A DNA stretch of 64,000 bases from Burkholderia sp. SRS-W-2-2016 (lineage in GTDB: Bacteria > Pseudomonadota > Gammaproteobacteria > Burkholderiales > Burkholderiaceae): NCBI RefSeq assembly GCF_001931485.1, contig NZ_MSDV01000074.1, positions 62,001-126,000 on the forward strand. The letters run 5' to 3'. How positions within the stretch are numbered: the first letter of the stretch is position 1; each line of letters opens with the position of its first letter. Under the pieces are notes generated by a model. It had not been told where the DNA came from and did not search any database. It was given only the letters and a program-made list of their open reading frames with translations. The translations under genes were made by a program, and so were the position numbers. Positions 33,367 through 41,791 of this stretch are shown here, piece by piece.

Positions 33367-34395
33367 TCAGTGCGCGAGCGAGCTCAAATCCCAGCGCGGC
33401 TTCACCGTGAACGCGTAGTCGTTGCCGGCCTGCTCGGGCCAGCGTTGCAGACGCAGCGCGCCGGCCAGCGCGATCATCGCGCCGTTGTCCGTGCACAGCG
33501 ACAGGTCGGGATAGTGCACGAAGAAATTGCGCTTCTGCGCGGCCGCGGACAGCGCTTCGCGCAACTGCCGGTTCGCGCCGACGCCGCCCGCCACTACCAG
33601 CCGGTTCAGCTTCGTGCGCTTGAGCGCCGCGAGCGACTTGGCCGCCAGCACTTCAACCGCTGCATCGACGAAACCGCGCGCCAGATCGGCCTTCGACTGC
33701 TCGCAGATGTTCGCGCCGCCGAGCTTGTTCGCGTTTGTCAGCACCGCGGTCTTCAGGCCGCTGAAGCTGAAGTCGAGGTCGCCGGAATGCAGCATCGGGC
33801 GCGGCAGCACGACTGCGCCGGGGGTGCCGAATTCGGCCATCCGTGACACTTCCGGCCCGCCCGGGTAGCCGAGGCCGAGCAGCTTGGCGGTTTTGTCGAA
33901 TGCTTCGCCGGCGGCGTCGTCGAGCGTTTCGCCGAGCGTCTCGTAGACGCCGACGTCGGTCACGCGCATCAGCTGCGTATGGCCGCCGGACACTAGCAGC
34001 GCGACGAACGGGAACGGCGGCGGTTCATCGACGAGCAGCGGCGACAGCAGATGCCCTTCGAGATGGTGGATGCCGATGGTCGGCTTGTTCCACGCCATCG
34101 CCAGCGAATTGGCGACGCTCGCGCCGACCAGCAGCGCGCCCGCGAGCCCCGGGCCCTGGGTGTACGCGATCGCGTCGATGTCGCTACGCGCGACGCCTGC
34201 GCGCTCCATCACCTCTTCGAGCAGCGGCAGCGCGCGGCGGATATGGTCGCGCGAAGCCAGTTCCGGCACCACGCCGCCATACTCCCGGTGCATCGCAATC
34301 TGCGAATGCAGCGCGTGCGCGAGCAGGCCGCGCTCCGTGTCGTAGAGCGCGAGACCGGTTTCGTCGCAGGAGCTTTCGAGGCCGAGAACGAGCAT
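33367..34395 (-). CDS. tsaD: tRNA N6-threonylcarbamoyladenosine transferase TsaD
   Basis: 342-residue Kae1/Gcp-family ASKHA protein that, with TsaB and TsaE, transfers the threonylcarbamoyl group to A37 of ANN-decoding tRNAs. The metal site HHLEGH is at about residues 111-116; LGLESSCDETGLALYD starts the protein, and LLVSGGHTQL and GGVGANRQLRE are the usual nucleotide-binding segments. ATG at 34395 fits the family start exactly; the open frame further upstream is not homologous. It is divergent from an HI0933-type gene and near rpsU, as tsaD (ygjD) is beside rpsU in E. coli. Confidence 0.96.
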   Translation of the reverse strand: MLVLGLESSCDETGLALYDTERGLLAHALHSQIAMHREYGGVVPELASRDHIRRALPLLEEVMERAGVARSDIDAIAYTQGPGLAGALLVGASVANSLAMAWNKPTIGIHHLEGHLLSPLLVDEPPPFPFVALLVSGGHTQLMRVTDVGVYETLGETLDDAAGEAFDKTAKLLGLGYPGGPEVSRMAEFGTPGAVVLPRPMLHSGDLDFSFSGLKTAVLTNANKLGGANICEQSKADLARGFVDAAVEVLAAKSLAALKRTKLNRLVVAGGVGANRQLREALSAAAQKRNFFVHYPDLSLCTDNGAMIALAGALRLQRWPEQAGNDYAFTVKPRWDLSSLAH

Positions 34396-34528
34396 GATGA
34401 GTCGCTTGAGCCGGACGCGCGAACGCGCGCCCGAAAGTGAAAGGTAAGCCTGAAAGTATAGCAGCGCGGGGCAACGGCCGCCGGCCGCCCCCTCTGCCGG
34501 CGAGGCCCCGCAGGTACAATGCGGCCCC

Positions 34529-35746
34529 ATGGAATCCTTCGATATCGCGGTAATCGGCGCGGGCGCGGCCGGCATGATGTGCGCGGCCGTGGCCGGGCAA
34601 CTCGGCCGGCGCGTCGTGCTGATCGACCACTCACAGCGGCTCGCGGAAAAAATCCGCATTTCCGGCGGCGGCCGCTGCAACTTCACGAATCTGTACGCGG
34701 GGCCGGCGAACTATCTGTCGGCGAATCCGCATTTCTGCCGTTCAGCGCTCGCGCGCTACACGCCGCGCGACTTCATGTCGCTGCTGAAGCAGCACCGCGT
34801 CACGTGGCATGAGAAGCACAAAGGCCAACTGTTCTGCGACCAGTCGAGCGACGCGATCATCGACGTGCTCAAGCGCGAATGCGATGAGGGGCGCGTCGCG
34901 TGGCGGACGCCGCTAGGAGTGGAAGAAGTGGGCCAGGACGGCCAGGGCCAGTTCACGCTCGGCACCTCGGCCGGGACGATCGCGGCCCGCGCGCTGGTGG
35001 TCGCCACCGGCGGCCTGTCGATCCCGAAGATCGGCGCGACCGACTTCGCGTACCGGCTCGCCAAACAGTTCGGCCACAAGCTGATCGACACGCGTCCGGC
35101 GCTGGTGCCGCTGACCTTCGCGCCCGCGGACTGGGAGCCGTTCGCGGCGCTCTCGGGGGTGTCGCTCGAAGTGCAGCTGTCGACCGGCAACAAGAGGACC
35201 GGCGCCGAATTCACCGAAGACCTGCTGCTCACGCATCGCGGTCTGTCGGGCCCCGGCGTGCTGCAGATTTCGAGCTACTGGCAGCCGGGCGAACCGATCC
35301 ATATCAACCTGCTGCCGGAACGCGACGCGGCGGCCGATCTGATCGAGGCCAAAAGCAGCACCAAGCGGCAGATCGCCAATCTGCTGTCCGAGTGGGTTCC
35401 GCAACGGCTCGCGCACGCCTGGCTCGACACCCATCAGGTGCCCGCCGACGCGCGGCTCGCCGATTTACCGGACAAGACGCTGCGCCGCATCGGTGAGGCG
35501 CTGTCGCGCTGGACGCTCACCCCGAACGGCACCGAAGGCTATCGCAAGGCGGAAGTGACGCGCGGCGGCGTCGACACGCGCGGCCTGTCGTCGACGACGA
35601 TGATGAGTTCGCGCGTGCCCGGCCTCTACTTCATCGGCGAGGCGGTCGACGTCACCGGCTGGCTCGGCGGCTACAACTTTCAGTGGGCGTGGGCGTCGGG
35701 CGTCGCGGCCGGCGAAGCCGCCGCCGACTATGCGCGGGGGGCTTGA
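34529..35746 (+). CDS. HI0933/YhiN-family flavoprotein
   Basis: 405-residue FAD-dependent oxidoreductase-like protein. It begins FDIAVIGAGAAGMMCAAVAG (FAD Rossmann motif), then EKIRISGGGRCNFTNLYAG, the distinctive segment of the HI0933 (YhiN/BaiN-like) family, and ends with LYFIGEAVDVTGWLGGYNFQWAWASG, binding the second part of FAD. Function is largely uncharacterised; one relative acts in bile-acid reduction. It sits between the divergent tsaD and rpsU, with 68 bp to rpsU, but rpsU has its own -10 sequence. Confidence 0.88.
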   Translation: MESFDIAVIGAGAAGMMCAAVAGQLGRRVVLIDHSQRLAEKIRISGGGRCNFTNLYAGPANYLSANPHFCRSALARYTPRDFMSLLKQHRVTWHEKHKGQLFCDQSSDAIIDVLKRECDEGRVAWRTPLGVEEVGQDGQGQFTLGTSAGTIAARALVVATGGLSIPKIGATDFAYRLAKQFGHKLIDTRPALVPLTFAPADWEPFAALSGVSLEVQLSTGNKRTGAEFTEDLLLTHRGLSGPGVLQISSYWQPGEPIHINLLPERDAAADLIEAKSSTKRQIANLLSEWVPQRLAHAWLDTHQVPADARLADLPDKTLRRIGEALSRWTLTPNGTEGYRKAEVTRGGVDTRGLSSTTMMSSRVPGLYFIGEAVDVTGWLGGYNFQWAWASGVAAGEAAADYARGA

Positions 35747-35776
35747 CGGCGCGGTGGCTTTGTGAGAAAGCTCTGC

Positions 35777-35782
35777 TATACT
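35777..35782 (+). promoter_or_regulatory. Probable -10 element of the rpsU operon promoter
   Basis: TATACT lies 33 bp before the rpsU start, preceded by a weak TGGCTT at a 16-bp spacing as -35. It would drive rpsU and, by readthrough, the macromolecular synthesis cluster. Confidence 0.5.
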
Positions 35783-35814
35783 CATCAACCTTTACAAAGT
35801 TCCGTTATTGAAAA

Positions 35815-36027
35815 ATGACGACCATCCGCGTAAAAGATAATGAGCCGTTCGAAGTGGCCATGCGCAGATTCAAGCGCACCATGGAGAAAAACGGTTTGCT
35901 GACGGAACTTCGCGCTCGCGAGTTTTACGAGAAACCCACCGCCGAACGCAAGCGCAAGAAAGCAGCGGCGGTGAAGCGTCATTTCAAGCGTCTGCGTGGC
36001 CAGATGCTGCCGAAAAAGCTCTACTGA
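35815..36027 (+). CDS. rpsU: 30S ribosomal protein S21
   Basis: 70-residue basic ribosomal protein needed for initiation and base-pairing of the 16S anti-Shine-Dalgarno region. The sequence MTTIRVKDNEPFEVAMRRFK and the Lys/Arg-rich tail RKKAAAVKRHFKRLRGQ match S21. It opens the classic macromolecular synthesis group rpsU-(yqeY)-dnaG-rpoD. A terminator at 36171-36203 follows, so distal genes depend on partial readthrough or their own promoters, as in E. coli. Confidence 0.97.
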   Translation: MTTIRVKDNEPFEVAMRRFKRTMEKNGLLTELRAREFYEKPTAERKRKKAAAVKRHFKRLRGQMLPKKLY

Positions 36028-36170
36028 TTGATTCTGGCGTTGCTGCCCTTTCGCTTGAACGAGCGCCGCGGCAACCTCGATACCGCTGGCGGCACGATCG
36101 GTGCCGTCGCGGAAAACCCGGCCCATCGGGCCAGCCGGCAGGGTTGCATCCACTACGCACATTGCGCCAA

Positions 36171-36203
36171 CCCGCTTGAGGAAGCTGTCCCAAGCGGGTT
36201 TTT
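36171..36203 (+). terminator. Terminator between rpsU and yqeY
   Basis: CCCGCTTG (36171-36178) pairs with CAAGCGGG (36191-36198) around 12 bases, followed by TTTTTG. It lies about 144 bases after rpsU and 71 before the next gene, and probably sets the ratio of S21 to DnaG/RpoD. Confidence 0.85.
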
Positions 36204-36273
36204 GTGTTGATGCCGCGGCATGCCGCCGCCGACCCGCCGGTTTTTCAATTTTTCAACGTAATACAGGTGAGTG

Positions 36274-36720
36274 ATGAGTCTCAAGGACCGGATCAACGAC
36301 GATATGAAAGCTGCGATGCGGGCGCGCGAAACCGAGCGTCTCGGCACGATCCGCCTGCTGCTCGCCGCGATCAAGCAGCGCGAAGTCGATGAGCGCATCA
36401 CGCTCGACGACGCCAGCGTGACCGCTGTGGTCGACAAGATGATCAAGCAGCGCAAGGATTCGATCAGCCAGTTCGAAGCCGCCGGCCGCACGGACCTCGC
36501 GGACAAGGAAAAGGCCGAACTGGCGATTCTGTCCGCCTACATGCCGGAGCAGATGTCGGACGCGGAAATCGTCGCCGAAGTGCAGGCCGCGGTTGCGCAA
36601 ACCGGCGCGGCCGGTCCGCAGGACATGGGCAAGGTGATGGGCGTGCTGAAGCCGAAGCTCGCCGGCCGCGCCGACATGACCGCCGTCTCCGCGCAGGTCA
36701 AGGCCGCGCTCGCGAAGTAA
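36274..36720 (+). CDS. yqeY: GatB/YqeY-domain protein
   Basis: 148-residue cytoplasmic protein with the helical YqeY fold related to the tail domain of GatB. The start MSLKDRINDDMKAAMRARE and the segment LGTIRLLLAAIKQREVDER are typical; the C-terminal subdomain has MGKVMGVLKPKLAGRADM. It is thought to bind tRNA or assist amidotransfer, but its function as a stand-alone protein is not established. It lies between rpsU and dnaG, the usual place in many proteobacteria and firmicutes. ATG at 36274 rather than the GTG three bases upstream. Confidence 0.92.
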   Translation: MSLKDRINDDMKAAMRARETERLGTIRLLLAAIKQREVDERITLDDASVTAVVDKMIKQRKDSISQFEAAGRTDLADKEKAELAILSAYMPEQMSDAEIVAEVQAAVAQTGAAGPQDMGKVMGVLKPKLAGRADMTAVSAQVKAALAK

Positions 36721-36846
36721 GCCGCGAGCCCTGGTCCGGGCTGCGCGCGCCGCGTCGTCGAAGGCAACGCGCGCGCGGCCCGCTTGCAGTGTCGAGCCCG
36801 GTTTCCGGGCCTGGATTTTGAAGCTTTCCTGGCAGCGTCATCTACT

Positions 36847-38733
36847 GTGATCCCACCGTCATTCCTGCAGGACCTGCTCAACCGCGTCGATATCGTCGAC
36901 GTGGTCGGCCGGTTCGTGCAGTTGAAAAAGGGCGGCGCGAACCTGATGGGGCTCTGTCCGTTTCACAACGAGAAGAGCCCTTCGTTTACGGTTAGTCCGA
37001 CTAAACAGTTTTATCACTGCTTCGGCTGCGGCGCGCATGGCACCGCCATCGGGTTCCTGATGGAGCACGTGGGCATGTCGTTTCCCGAAGCGGTCACCGA
37101 GCTTGCGCAATCGGTCGGCCTGACTGTGCCGCGCGAGCCTTCGCCCGGTTATGGCGGCGGAGGCGGAGGCGGGGGCGGCGGCTCCGGCGGCTATGCGCCG
37201 GCGGCGTCGAAGGCCGTCACCACCGCGCTGTCCGACCTGATGCAGACTGCCTGCGACTACTACCGCAAGCAGCTGCGCAGCGCGCCGGGCGCGATCCAAT
37301 ACCTGAAAAAGCGCGGCTTGACCGGCGAGATCGCCGCGCGCTTCGGCCTCGGCTATGCGCCGGACGGCTGGCAGAACCTCGAGACCGCATTTCCCAACTA
37401 TCGCGACGACGCGCTGGTCGAAGCGGGTCTCGTGATCGTCAGCGAAAAGTCCGACGCGCAGGGGCAGAACCGCCGCTACGACCGCTTCCGCGAGCGGATC
37501 ATGTTCCCGATCCGCAACGTGAAGGGGCAGGTGATCGGGTTCGGCGGCCGCGTGCTCGACGGCGGCGAGCCGAAGTATCTGAATTCGCCCGAAACCCCGC
37601 TATTCAACAAGGGCAGCGAGTTGTACGGGCTGTTCGAGGCCCGTCTGGCGATTCGCGAGCAGCACTACGTGCTGGTCGTCGAAGGCTATATGGACGTGGT
37701 CGCGCTCGCGCAACTTGGCTTTCAGAATGCTGTCGCGACGCTCGGCACCGCCTGCACGCCGATTCATGTGCAGAAACTGATGCGCCAGACCGACACGGTC
37801 ATCTTCAGTTTCGACGGCGATTCGGCCGGCCGCCGCGCCGCACGCCGCGCGCTCGACGCCTGTCTGCCGCATGCCGCCGACAACCGCACGATCCGCTTCC
37901 TGTTCCTGCCGTCCGAGCACGATCCGGACAGCTACGTGCGCGAGTTCGGCACCGAGGCGTTCGCGACCCAGGTCGAACGCGCGATGCCGCTGTCGCAGTT
38001 CATGCTCAACGAGGTGTTGACCGGCAAGGAGCTGGATCAGCCGGAAGGCAAGGCGCGCGCGCTGTTCGACGCGAAGCCGTTGTTGCAGGCGCTGCCGGCC
38101 AATGCGCTGCGCGCGCAGATCATGCATATGTTCGCGGACCGGCTCGACGTGCCGTTCACCGAAGTCGCGGCGCTGTGCGAAGTCGATGCGCGGATCGCCG
38201 CGGCGGCGCGCGAGGCGCCGGCCCGCAAGGACCGCCGCAGTGTGACCGGGATCGAGGAAAAGACGCTGCGCAATCTGGTGATGCATCCGCGCACGGTCGC
38301 GATGCTCGACGAGGAGGCCGAAGAGGCGCTGGTTACCGTAACGCGCCACGCCGAACTGTTCGCCGAGGTGACCACGCACGCGCGCGCACTGGGCGAATCG
38401 GCGGAGTTCCAGCTGTTGTCCGATCTCTTGCGAAATGGCGCGAACGCCCCAACTTTCGAGGAAATCTTTCGCAAAATTCTAGACTATGATGAAAACGTCC
38501 GGGATTTGCTGCTGAAAGACCCGCAGGATGCGACCGTTATCGAGGAGCGGCGCGAGCAGGAACGGATCGTTGGCGAGGAATTGAAAGCCGCGATTCTGAA
38601 GATGCGGTACGACGCTTATTGCGAGCGTCTCGAGCATTTGTCGAGACAATCCCGGCATACGCCGGAAGAGTTCGCGGAGTTGTCGGAGCTCAATCGGAAG
38701 CGGGCTGACATGAAGCGTCAGCTCGGGCTGTAA
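36847..38733 (+). CDS. dnaG: DNA primase
   Basis: 628-residue primase that makes RNA primers at the replication fork with DnaB. The zinc ribbon has C-P-F-H ... C-F-G-C (about 38-60); a poly-Gly linker of nine glycines plus GSGGYA follows at about residue 102; the TOPRIM domain carries VVEGYMDVVALAQLG and FSFDGDSAGRRAARRAL; the C-terminal helicase-binding domain ends the protein. The likely start is GTG at 36847 (VIPPSFLQDLLNRVD), matching primase N-termini; an in-frame ATG at 36784 would add 21 unrelated residues. It is followed 92 bp later by rpoD. Confidence 0.96.
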   Translation: MIPPSFLQDLLNRVDIVDVVGRFVQLKKGGANLMGLCPFHNEKSPSFTVSPTKQFYHCFGCGAHGTAIGFLMEHVGMSFPEAVTELAQSVGLTVPREPSPGYGGGGGGGGGGSGGYAPAASKAVTTALSDLMQTACDYYRKQLRSAPGAIQYLKKRGLTGEIAARFGLGYAPDGWQNLETAFPNYRDDALVEAGLVIVSEKSDAQGQNRRYDRFRERIMFPIRNVKGQVIGFGGRVLDGGEPKYLNSPETPLFNKGSELYGLFEARLAIREQHYVLVVEGYMDVVALAQLGFQNAVATLGTACTPIHVQKLMRQTDTVIFSFDGDSAGRRAARRALDACLPHAADNRTIRFLFLPSEHDPDSYVREFGTEAFATQVERAMPLSQFMLNEVLTGKELDQPEGKARALFDAKPLLQALPANALRAQIMHMFADRLDVPFTEVAALCEVDARIAAAAREAPARKDRRSVTGIEEKTLRNLVMHPRTVAMLDEEAEEALVTVTRHAELFAEVTTHARALGESAEFQLLSDLLRNGANAPTFEEIFRKILDYDENVRDLLLKDPQDATVIEERREQERIVGEELKAAILKMRYDAYCERLEHLSRQSRHTPEEFAELSELNRKRADMKRQLGL

Positions 38734-38825
38734 CGGAGAGGTCAAAAAACCCGGGTGGTAGAATAAAAGGTTTGTAGCGGTTTGTTTTTCAAGGGTTTTC
38801 CTAGCAAAGGCGAAAAGGCGATGCG

Positions 38826-41216
38826 ATGGCAAAGACTACAGGCGGAAATCAGACAACGGGCTCACGCGCTAAAGAGCGCAGCGGAAAAATTACCGAAGCC
38901 AAGCTGACTGTATCCGCCCGAAGATCGTCTGCCGTCAATGTCGCCCCGGCTGCCGGGAAGAAGTCGTCGACGACTGCGGCCGCGCAGGCTGCCTCGGTCC
39001 GGGCGGCGAAAGCGGTAGCACCGTCGGCCGCGAAGCGGTCAGGTGTCAGAAGCGCAAGGGAAGCGGCTGCCGTTGAGGAAGGTGCGGTAGCGCGCGTGAC
39101 TCCAGTATCCACGGTTCAACCGGCTGTTGTTCAACAGCCGGGGGTCGAGACTACAGCTGGTACAGCGAACTCCATGACGAAAAAGCTGAACGAAGTATCT
39201 GTCGAAGACGATGCAACCCAGGCCGAAGAAACCGCCGCCGCCGCTCCGGGCAAGACGGAGAAGGTCAAGGCTCGCGACCGTCGTGCAAAGGAAAAGGCGC
39301 TGCTGAAGGATGCATTCGCGTCGTCGCAGCCCGGCACCGTCGAGGAACTCGAAGAACGCCGCTCCAAACTGCGCGCGCTGATCAAGCTCGGCAAGGAGCG
39401 CGGCTTCCTCACCTACGCTGAAATCAACGATCACCTGCCGGACAACTTCACCGAGACCGAGGCGATCGAAGGCATCATCAGCACGTTCAACGACATGGGC
39501 GTCGCGGTCTACGAACAGGCCCCGGATGCCGAAACGCTGCTGCTCAACGACAACGCACCCGCGGCTTCGTCGGACGACGAAGTCGAAGAGGAAGCGGAAG
39601 TCGCGCTCTCGACCGTCGACTCCGAATTCGGCCGCACCACCGACCCCGTGCGCATGTACATGCGCGAGATGGGTACGGTCGAGCTGCTCACGCGCGAAGG
39701 CGAAATCGAAATCGCGAAGCGGATCGAAGACGGCCTCAAGCACATGGTGATGGCCATCTCGGCCTGCCCGACCACGATCGCCGACATCCTCGCGATGGCC
39801 GAGCGCGTCGCGAATGACGAAATACGTATCGACGAACTCGTCGACGGCCTGATCGACGCCGACGCGGAAGACGCCGACGGCTTCTCCGCGCAGGAAGCCG
39901 AAGCGATCGAAAACGAAGACGAGGAAGCCGAGGAAGAGGACGAAGAGGACGAGGAAGAAGACGATGGCGCCGCGCAAGCGACGGCCAACGCCGCGCAGCT
40001 CGAAGCGCTGCGGCGCGCGTCGCTCGAAAAATTCGCGCTGATCAGCGAATGGTTCGACAAGATGCGGCGCGCGTTCGAGAAGGAAGGTTACAAGTCCAAG
40101 TCCTATCTGAAGGCTCAGGAAACGATCCAGAACGAGCTGATGTCGATCCGCTTCACCGCGCGTACCGTCGAGCGTCTGTGCGACACGCTGCGCGCGCAGG
40201 TCGATGAAGTACGCCAGGTCGAGCGGCAGATTCTGCATACGGTGGTCGACAAGTGCGGGATGCCGCGCGCGGAATTCATCGCGCGTTTCCCCGGTAGCGA
40301 AACCGACCTGGAATGGGCCGATAAGATCGTTGCCGAAGGCCATGCGTATAGCGCGATCCTCACGCGTAACATCCCCGCGATCCGCGAACAGCAGCAGCGT
40401 CTGCTCGATCTGCAGGCGCGCGTGGTGCTGCCGCTGAAGGACCTGAAGGAGACCAACCGGCAGATGGCGGCCGGCGAGCTGAAGGCGCGTCAGGCGAAGC
40501 GCGAGATGACCGAGGCGAACCTGCGTCTGGTGATTTCGATCGCGAAGAAGTACACGAATCGCGGCTTGCAGTTCCTCGACCTGATCCAGGAAGGCAACAT
40601 CGGCCTGATGAAGGCGGTGGACAAATTCGAATACCGGCGCGGCTACAAGTTCTCCACGTATGCGACGTGGTGGATTCGTCAGGCCATTACGCGTTCGATC
40701 GCCGACCAGGCGCGCACGATCCGGATTCCGGTTCATATGATCGAGACGATCAACAAGATGAACCGCATCTCGCGTCAGATTTTGCAGGAAACCGGTCTCG
40801 AGCCGGATCCGGCAACGCTGGCCGAAAAGATGGAGATGCCCGAGGACAAGATCCGCAAGATCATGAAGATCGCGAAGGAACCGATCTCGATGGAAACACC
40901 GATCGGCGACGACGACGATTCGCATCTGGGCGACTTCATCGAAGACAACAACACGGTCGCGCCGGCCGACGCCGCGTTGCACGCCAGCATGCGCGACGTC
41001 GTGAAGGACGTGCTCGACTCGCTGACGCCGCGCGAGGCGAAGGTGCTGCGGATGCGCTTCGGGATCGAGATGAGCACCGATCACACGCTCGAAGAGGTCG
41101 GCAAGCAGTTCGACGTGACGCGCGAGCGGATTCGTCAGATCGAGGCGAAGGCGCTGCGCAAGCTGCGTCACCCGAGCCGTTCCGACAAGCTGAAGTCGTT
41201 CCTCGAAGGAAGTTGA
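38826..41216 (+). CDS. rpoD: Primary sigma factor RpoD (sigma-70)
   Basis: 796-residue housekeeping sigma factor. Region 1.1 is near residues 165-240 (ALIKLGKERGFLTYAEINDHLPD), region 1.2/2.1 starts at DPVRMYMREMGTVELLTREGE (about 277), an acidic EDEEAEEEDEEDEEEDD stretch (about 362-380) lies in the non-conserved region, 2.3-2.4 is YKFSTYATWWIRQAITRSIA and 4.2 is VTRERIRQIEAKALRKLR. Compared with the 613-residue E. coli protein it has an extra Ala/Lys/Ser/Thr-rich N-terminus of about 150 residues. Internal Met117 could start a shorter form. It is the last protein gene of the rpsU-yqeY-dnaG-rpoD cluster. Confidence 0.96.
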   Translation: MAKTTGGNQTTGSRAKERSGKITEAKLTVSARRSSAVNVAPAAGKKSSTTAAAQAASVRAAKAVAPSAAKRSGVRSAREAAAVEEGAVARVTPVSTVQPAVVQQPGVETTAGTANSMTKKLNEVSVEDDATQAEETAAAAPGKTEKVKARDRRAKEKALLKDAFASSQPGTVEELEERRSKLRALIKLGKERGFLTYAEINDHLPDNFTETEAIEGIISTFNDMGVAVYEQAPDAETLLLNDNAPAASSDDEVEEEAEVALSTVDSEFGRTTDPVRMYMREMGTVELLTREGEIEIAKRIEDGLKHMVMAISACPTTIADILAMAERVANDEIRIDELVDGLIDADAEDADGFSAQEAEAIENEDEEAEEEDEEDEEEDDGAAQATANAAQLEALRRASLEKFALISEWFDKMRRAFEKEGYKSKSYLKAQETIQNELMSIRFTARTVERLCDTLRAQVDEVRQVERQILHTVVDKCGMPRAEFIARFPGSETDLEWADKIVAEGHAYSAILTRNIPAIREQQQRLLDLQARVVLPLKDLKETNRQMAAGELKARQAKREMTEANLRLVISIAKKYTNRGLQFLDLIQEGNIGLMKAVDKFEYRRGYKFSTYATWWIRQAITRSIADQARTIRIPVHMIETINKMNRISRQILQETGLEPDPATLAEKMEMPEDKIRKIMKIAKEPISMETPIGDDDDSHLGDFIEDNNTVAPADAALHASMRDVVKDVLDSLTPREAKVLRMRFGIEMSTDHTLEEVGKQFDVTRERIRQIEAKALRKLRHPSRSDKLKSFLEGS

Positions 41217-41252
41217 GCGCGGTAGCTGCGGCTGGCCGCAAATGATGCGATC

Positions 41253-41307
41253 AAAGGGGCCTCCCGGTCGTTTCGCGCGAGCGAGGCGGTTGCGGAGACC
41301 CCTTTTT
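41253..41307 (+). terminator. Terminator-like structure after rpoD
   Basis: AAAGGGG (41253-41259) pairs with CCCCTTT (41299-41305), continued by CTCC/GGAG, enclosing about 30 bases; TTTTTC follows. It starts 37 bases after the rpoD stop. The long loop makes it weaker than a compact hairpin. Confidence 0.65.
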
Positions 41308-41337
41308 CGTGTAGTATGTCGGCCAATCGATGAAACG

Positions 41338-41365
41338 GGCCCGGCCTTTATGACCGGGTCTTTTT
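41338..41365 (+). terminator. U-tract hairpin directly upstream of the tRNA
   Basis: GGCCCGG (41338-41344) pairs with CCGGGTC (41354-41360, one G-U pair) around nine bases and is followed by TTTTT. The tRNA begins seven bases later, so this is either a second rpoD terminator or a leader/processing element of the tRNA. Confidence 0.6.
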
Positions 41366-41371
41366 CTTCGT

Positions 41372-41459
41372 GGGCTGGACGCCGTGTTGGTTGCAGGCAG
41401 CGGACTCATAATCCGCCTCCGAAAGGACATCGTGGGTTCGAATCCCACCCGGCCCACCA
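41372..41459 (+). tRNA. tRNA with CAU anticodon and class II-like variable arm (Ile2 or Met type)
   Basis: Cloverleaf: acceptor GGGCTGG/CCGGCCC with one U-G pair, discriminator A and encoded CCA; anticodon stem GCGGA/TCCGC with loop CTCATAA, the same loop as E. coli tRNA-Ile2 (CAU); T-arm GTGGG-TTCGAAT-CCCAC. Between anticodon and T stems lie 15 bases with TCC-GAAA-GGA, a short third-arm hairpin normally seen only in Leu, Ser and Tyr tRNAs. The D-stem is three pairs (GCC/GGC). Positions 8 and 14 read A and T instead of the usual T and A. A C to lysidine change would make it read AUA as Ile; otherwise it is Met-like. It may also be a diverged or non-translational tRNA. Confidence 0.8.
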
Positions 41460-41471
41460 AAGTATCAATAG

Positions 41472-41506
41472 AAGGGTTCCGATTTTTCGGAACCCTTTTT
41501 GTTTTG
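41472..41506 (+). terminator. Terminator after the tRNA
   Basis: AAGGGTTCCGA-TTTT-TCGGAACCCTT (41472-41497) is an 11-pair stem followed by TTTGTTTT. It is compact and strong, 12 bases after the tRNA's CCA. Confidence 0.93.
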
Positions 41507-41791
41507 GCGAGCTCCGTGTTCTACGCGCCGCACGTGATCCGCGGCAATTGCGCATCCTTCTTTTCTTCTCTTCGCGGTGCCCCCGGCAACCCGCGCCCGC
41601 CGGCTCAGCTTTTCGTCTAAAGATCTCCACCCGATCGTTCGCTCTTTTCCCTCTATTCGCGTGCAAGCGCACAGAGCCTGCCGCGGCGCGTCGGTAGTCT
41701 GATCTGACAGACGGGAGTATTCGGTCTGGCGTGAGTGGCATGTCGTTTGCAGTAGGTCGGCTTCCACACTAATCCAATAACGAGAACTACC

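Noticed and set aside
36028..36210. 60-codon frame directly after rpsU
   Set aside because: No ribosome site, covers the rpsU terminator and has no recognisable motif.
39039..41171. Minus-strand frame opposite rpoD (710 codons)
   Set aside because: Antisense shadow of the sigma factor; the Phe/Asp runs mirror its acidic stretch.
41242..41697. Plus-strand frame running through the tRNA
   Set aside because: It crosses two terminators and a tRNA gene and has no family-like sequence.
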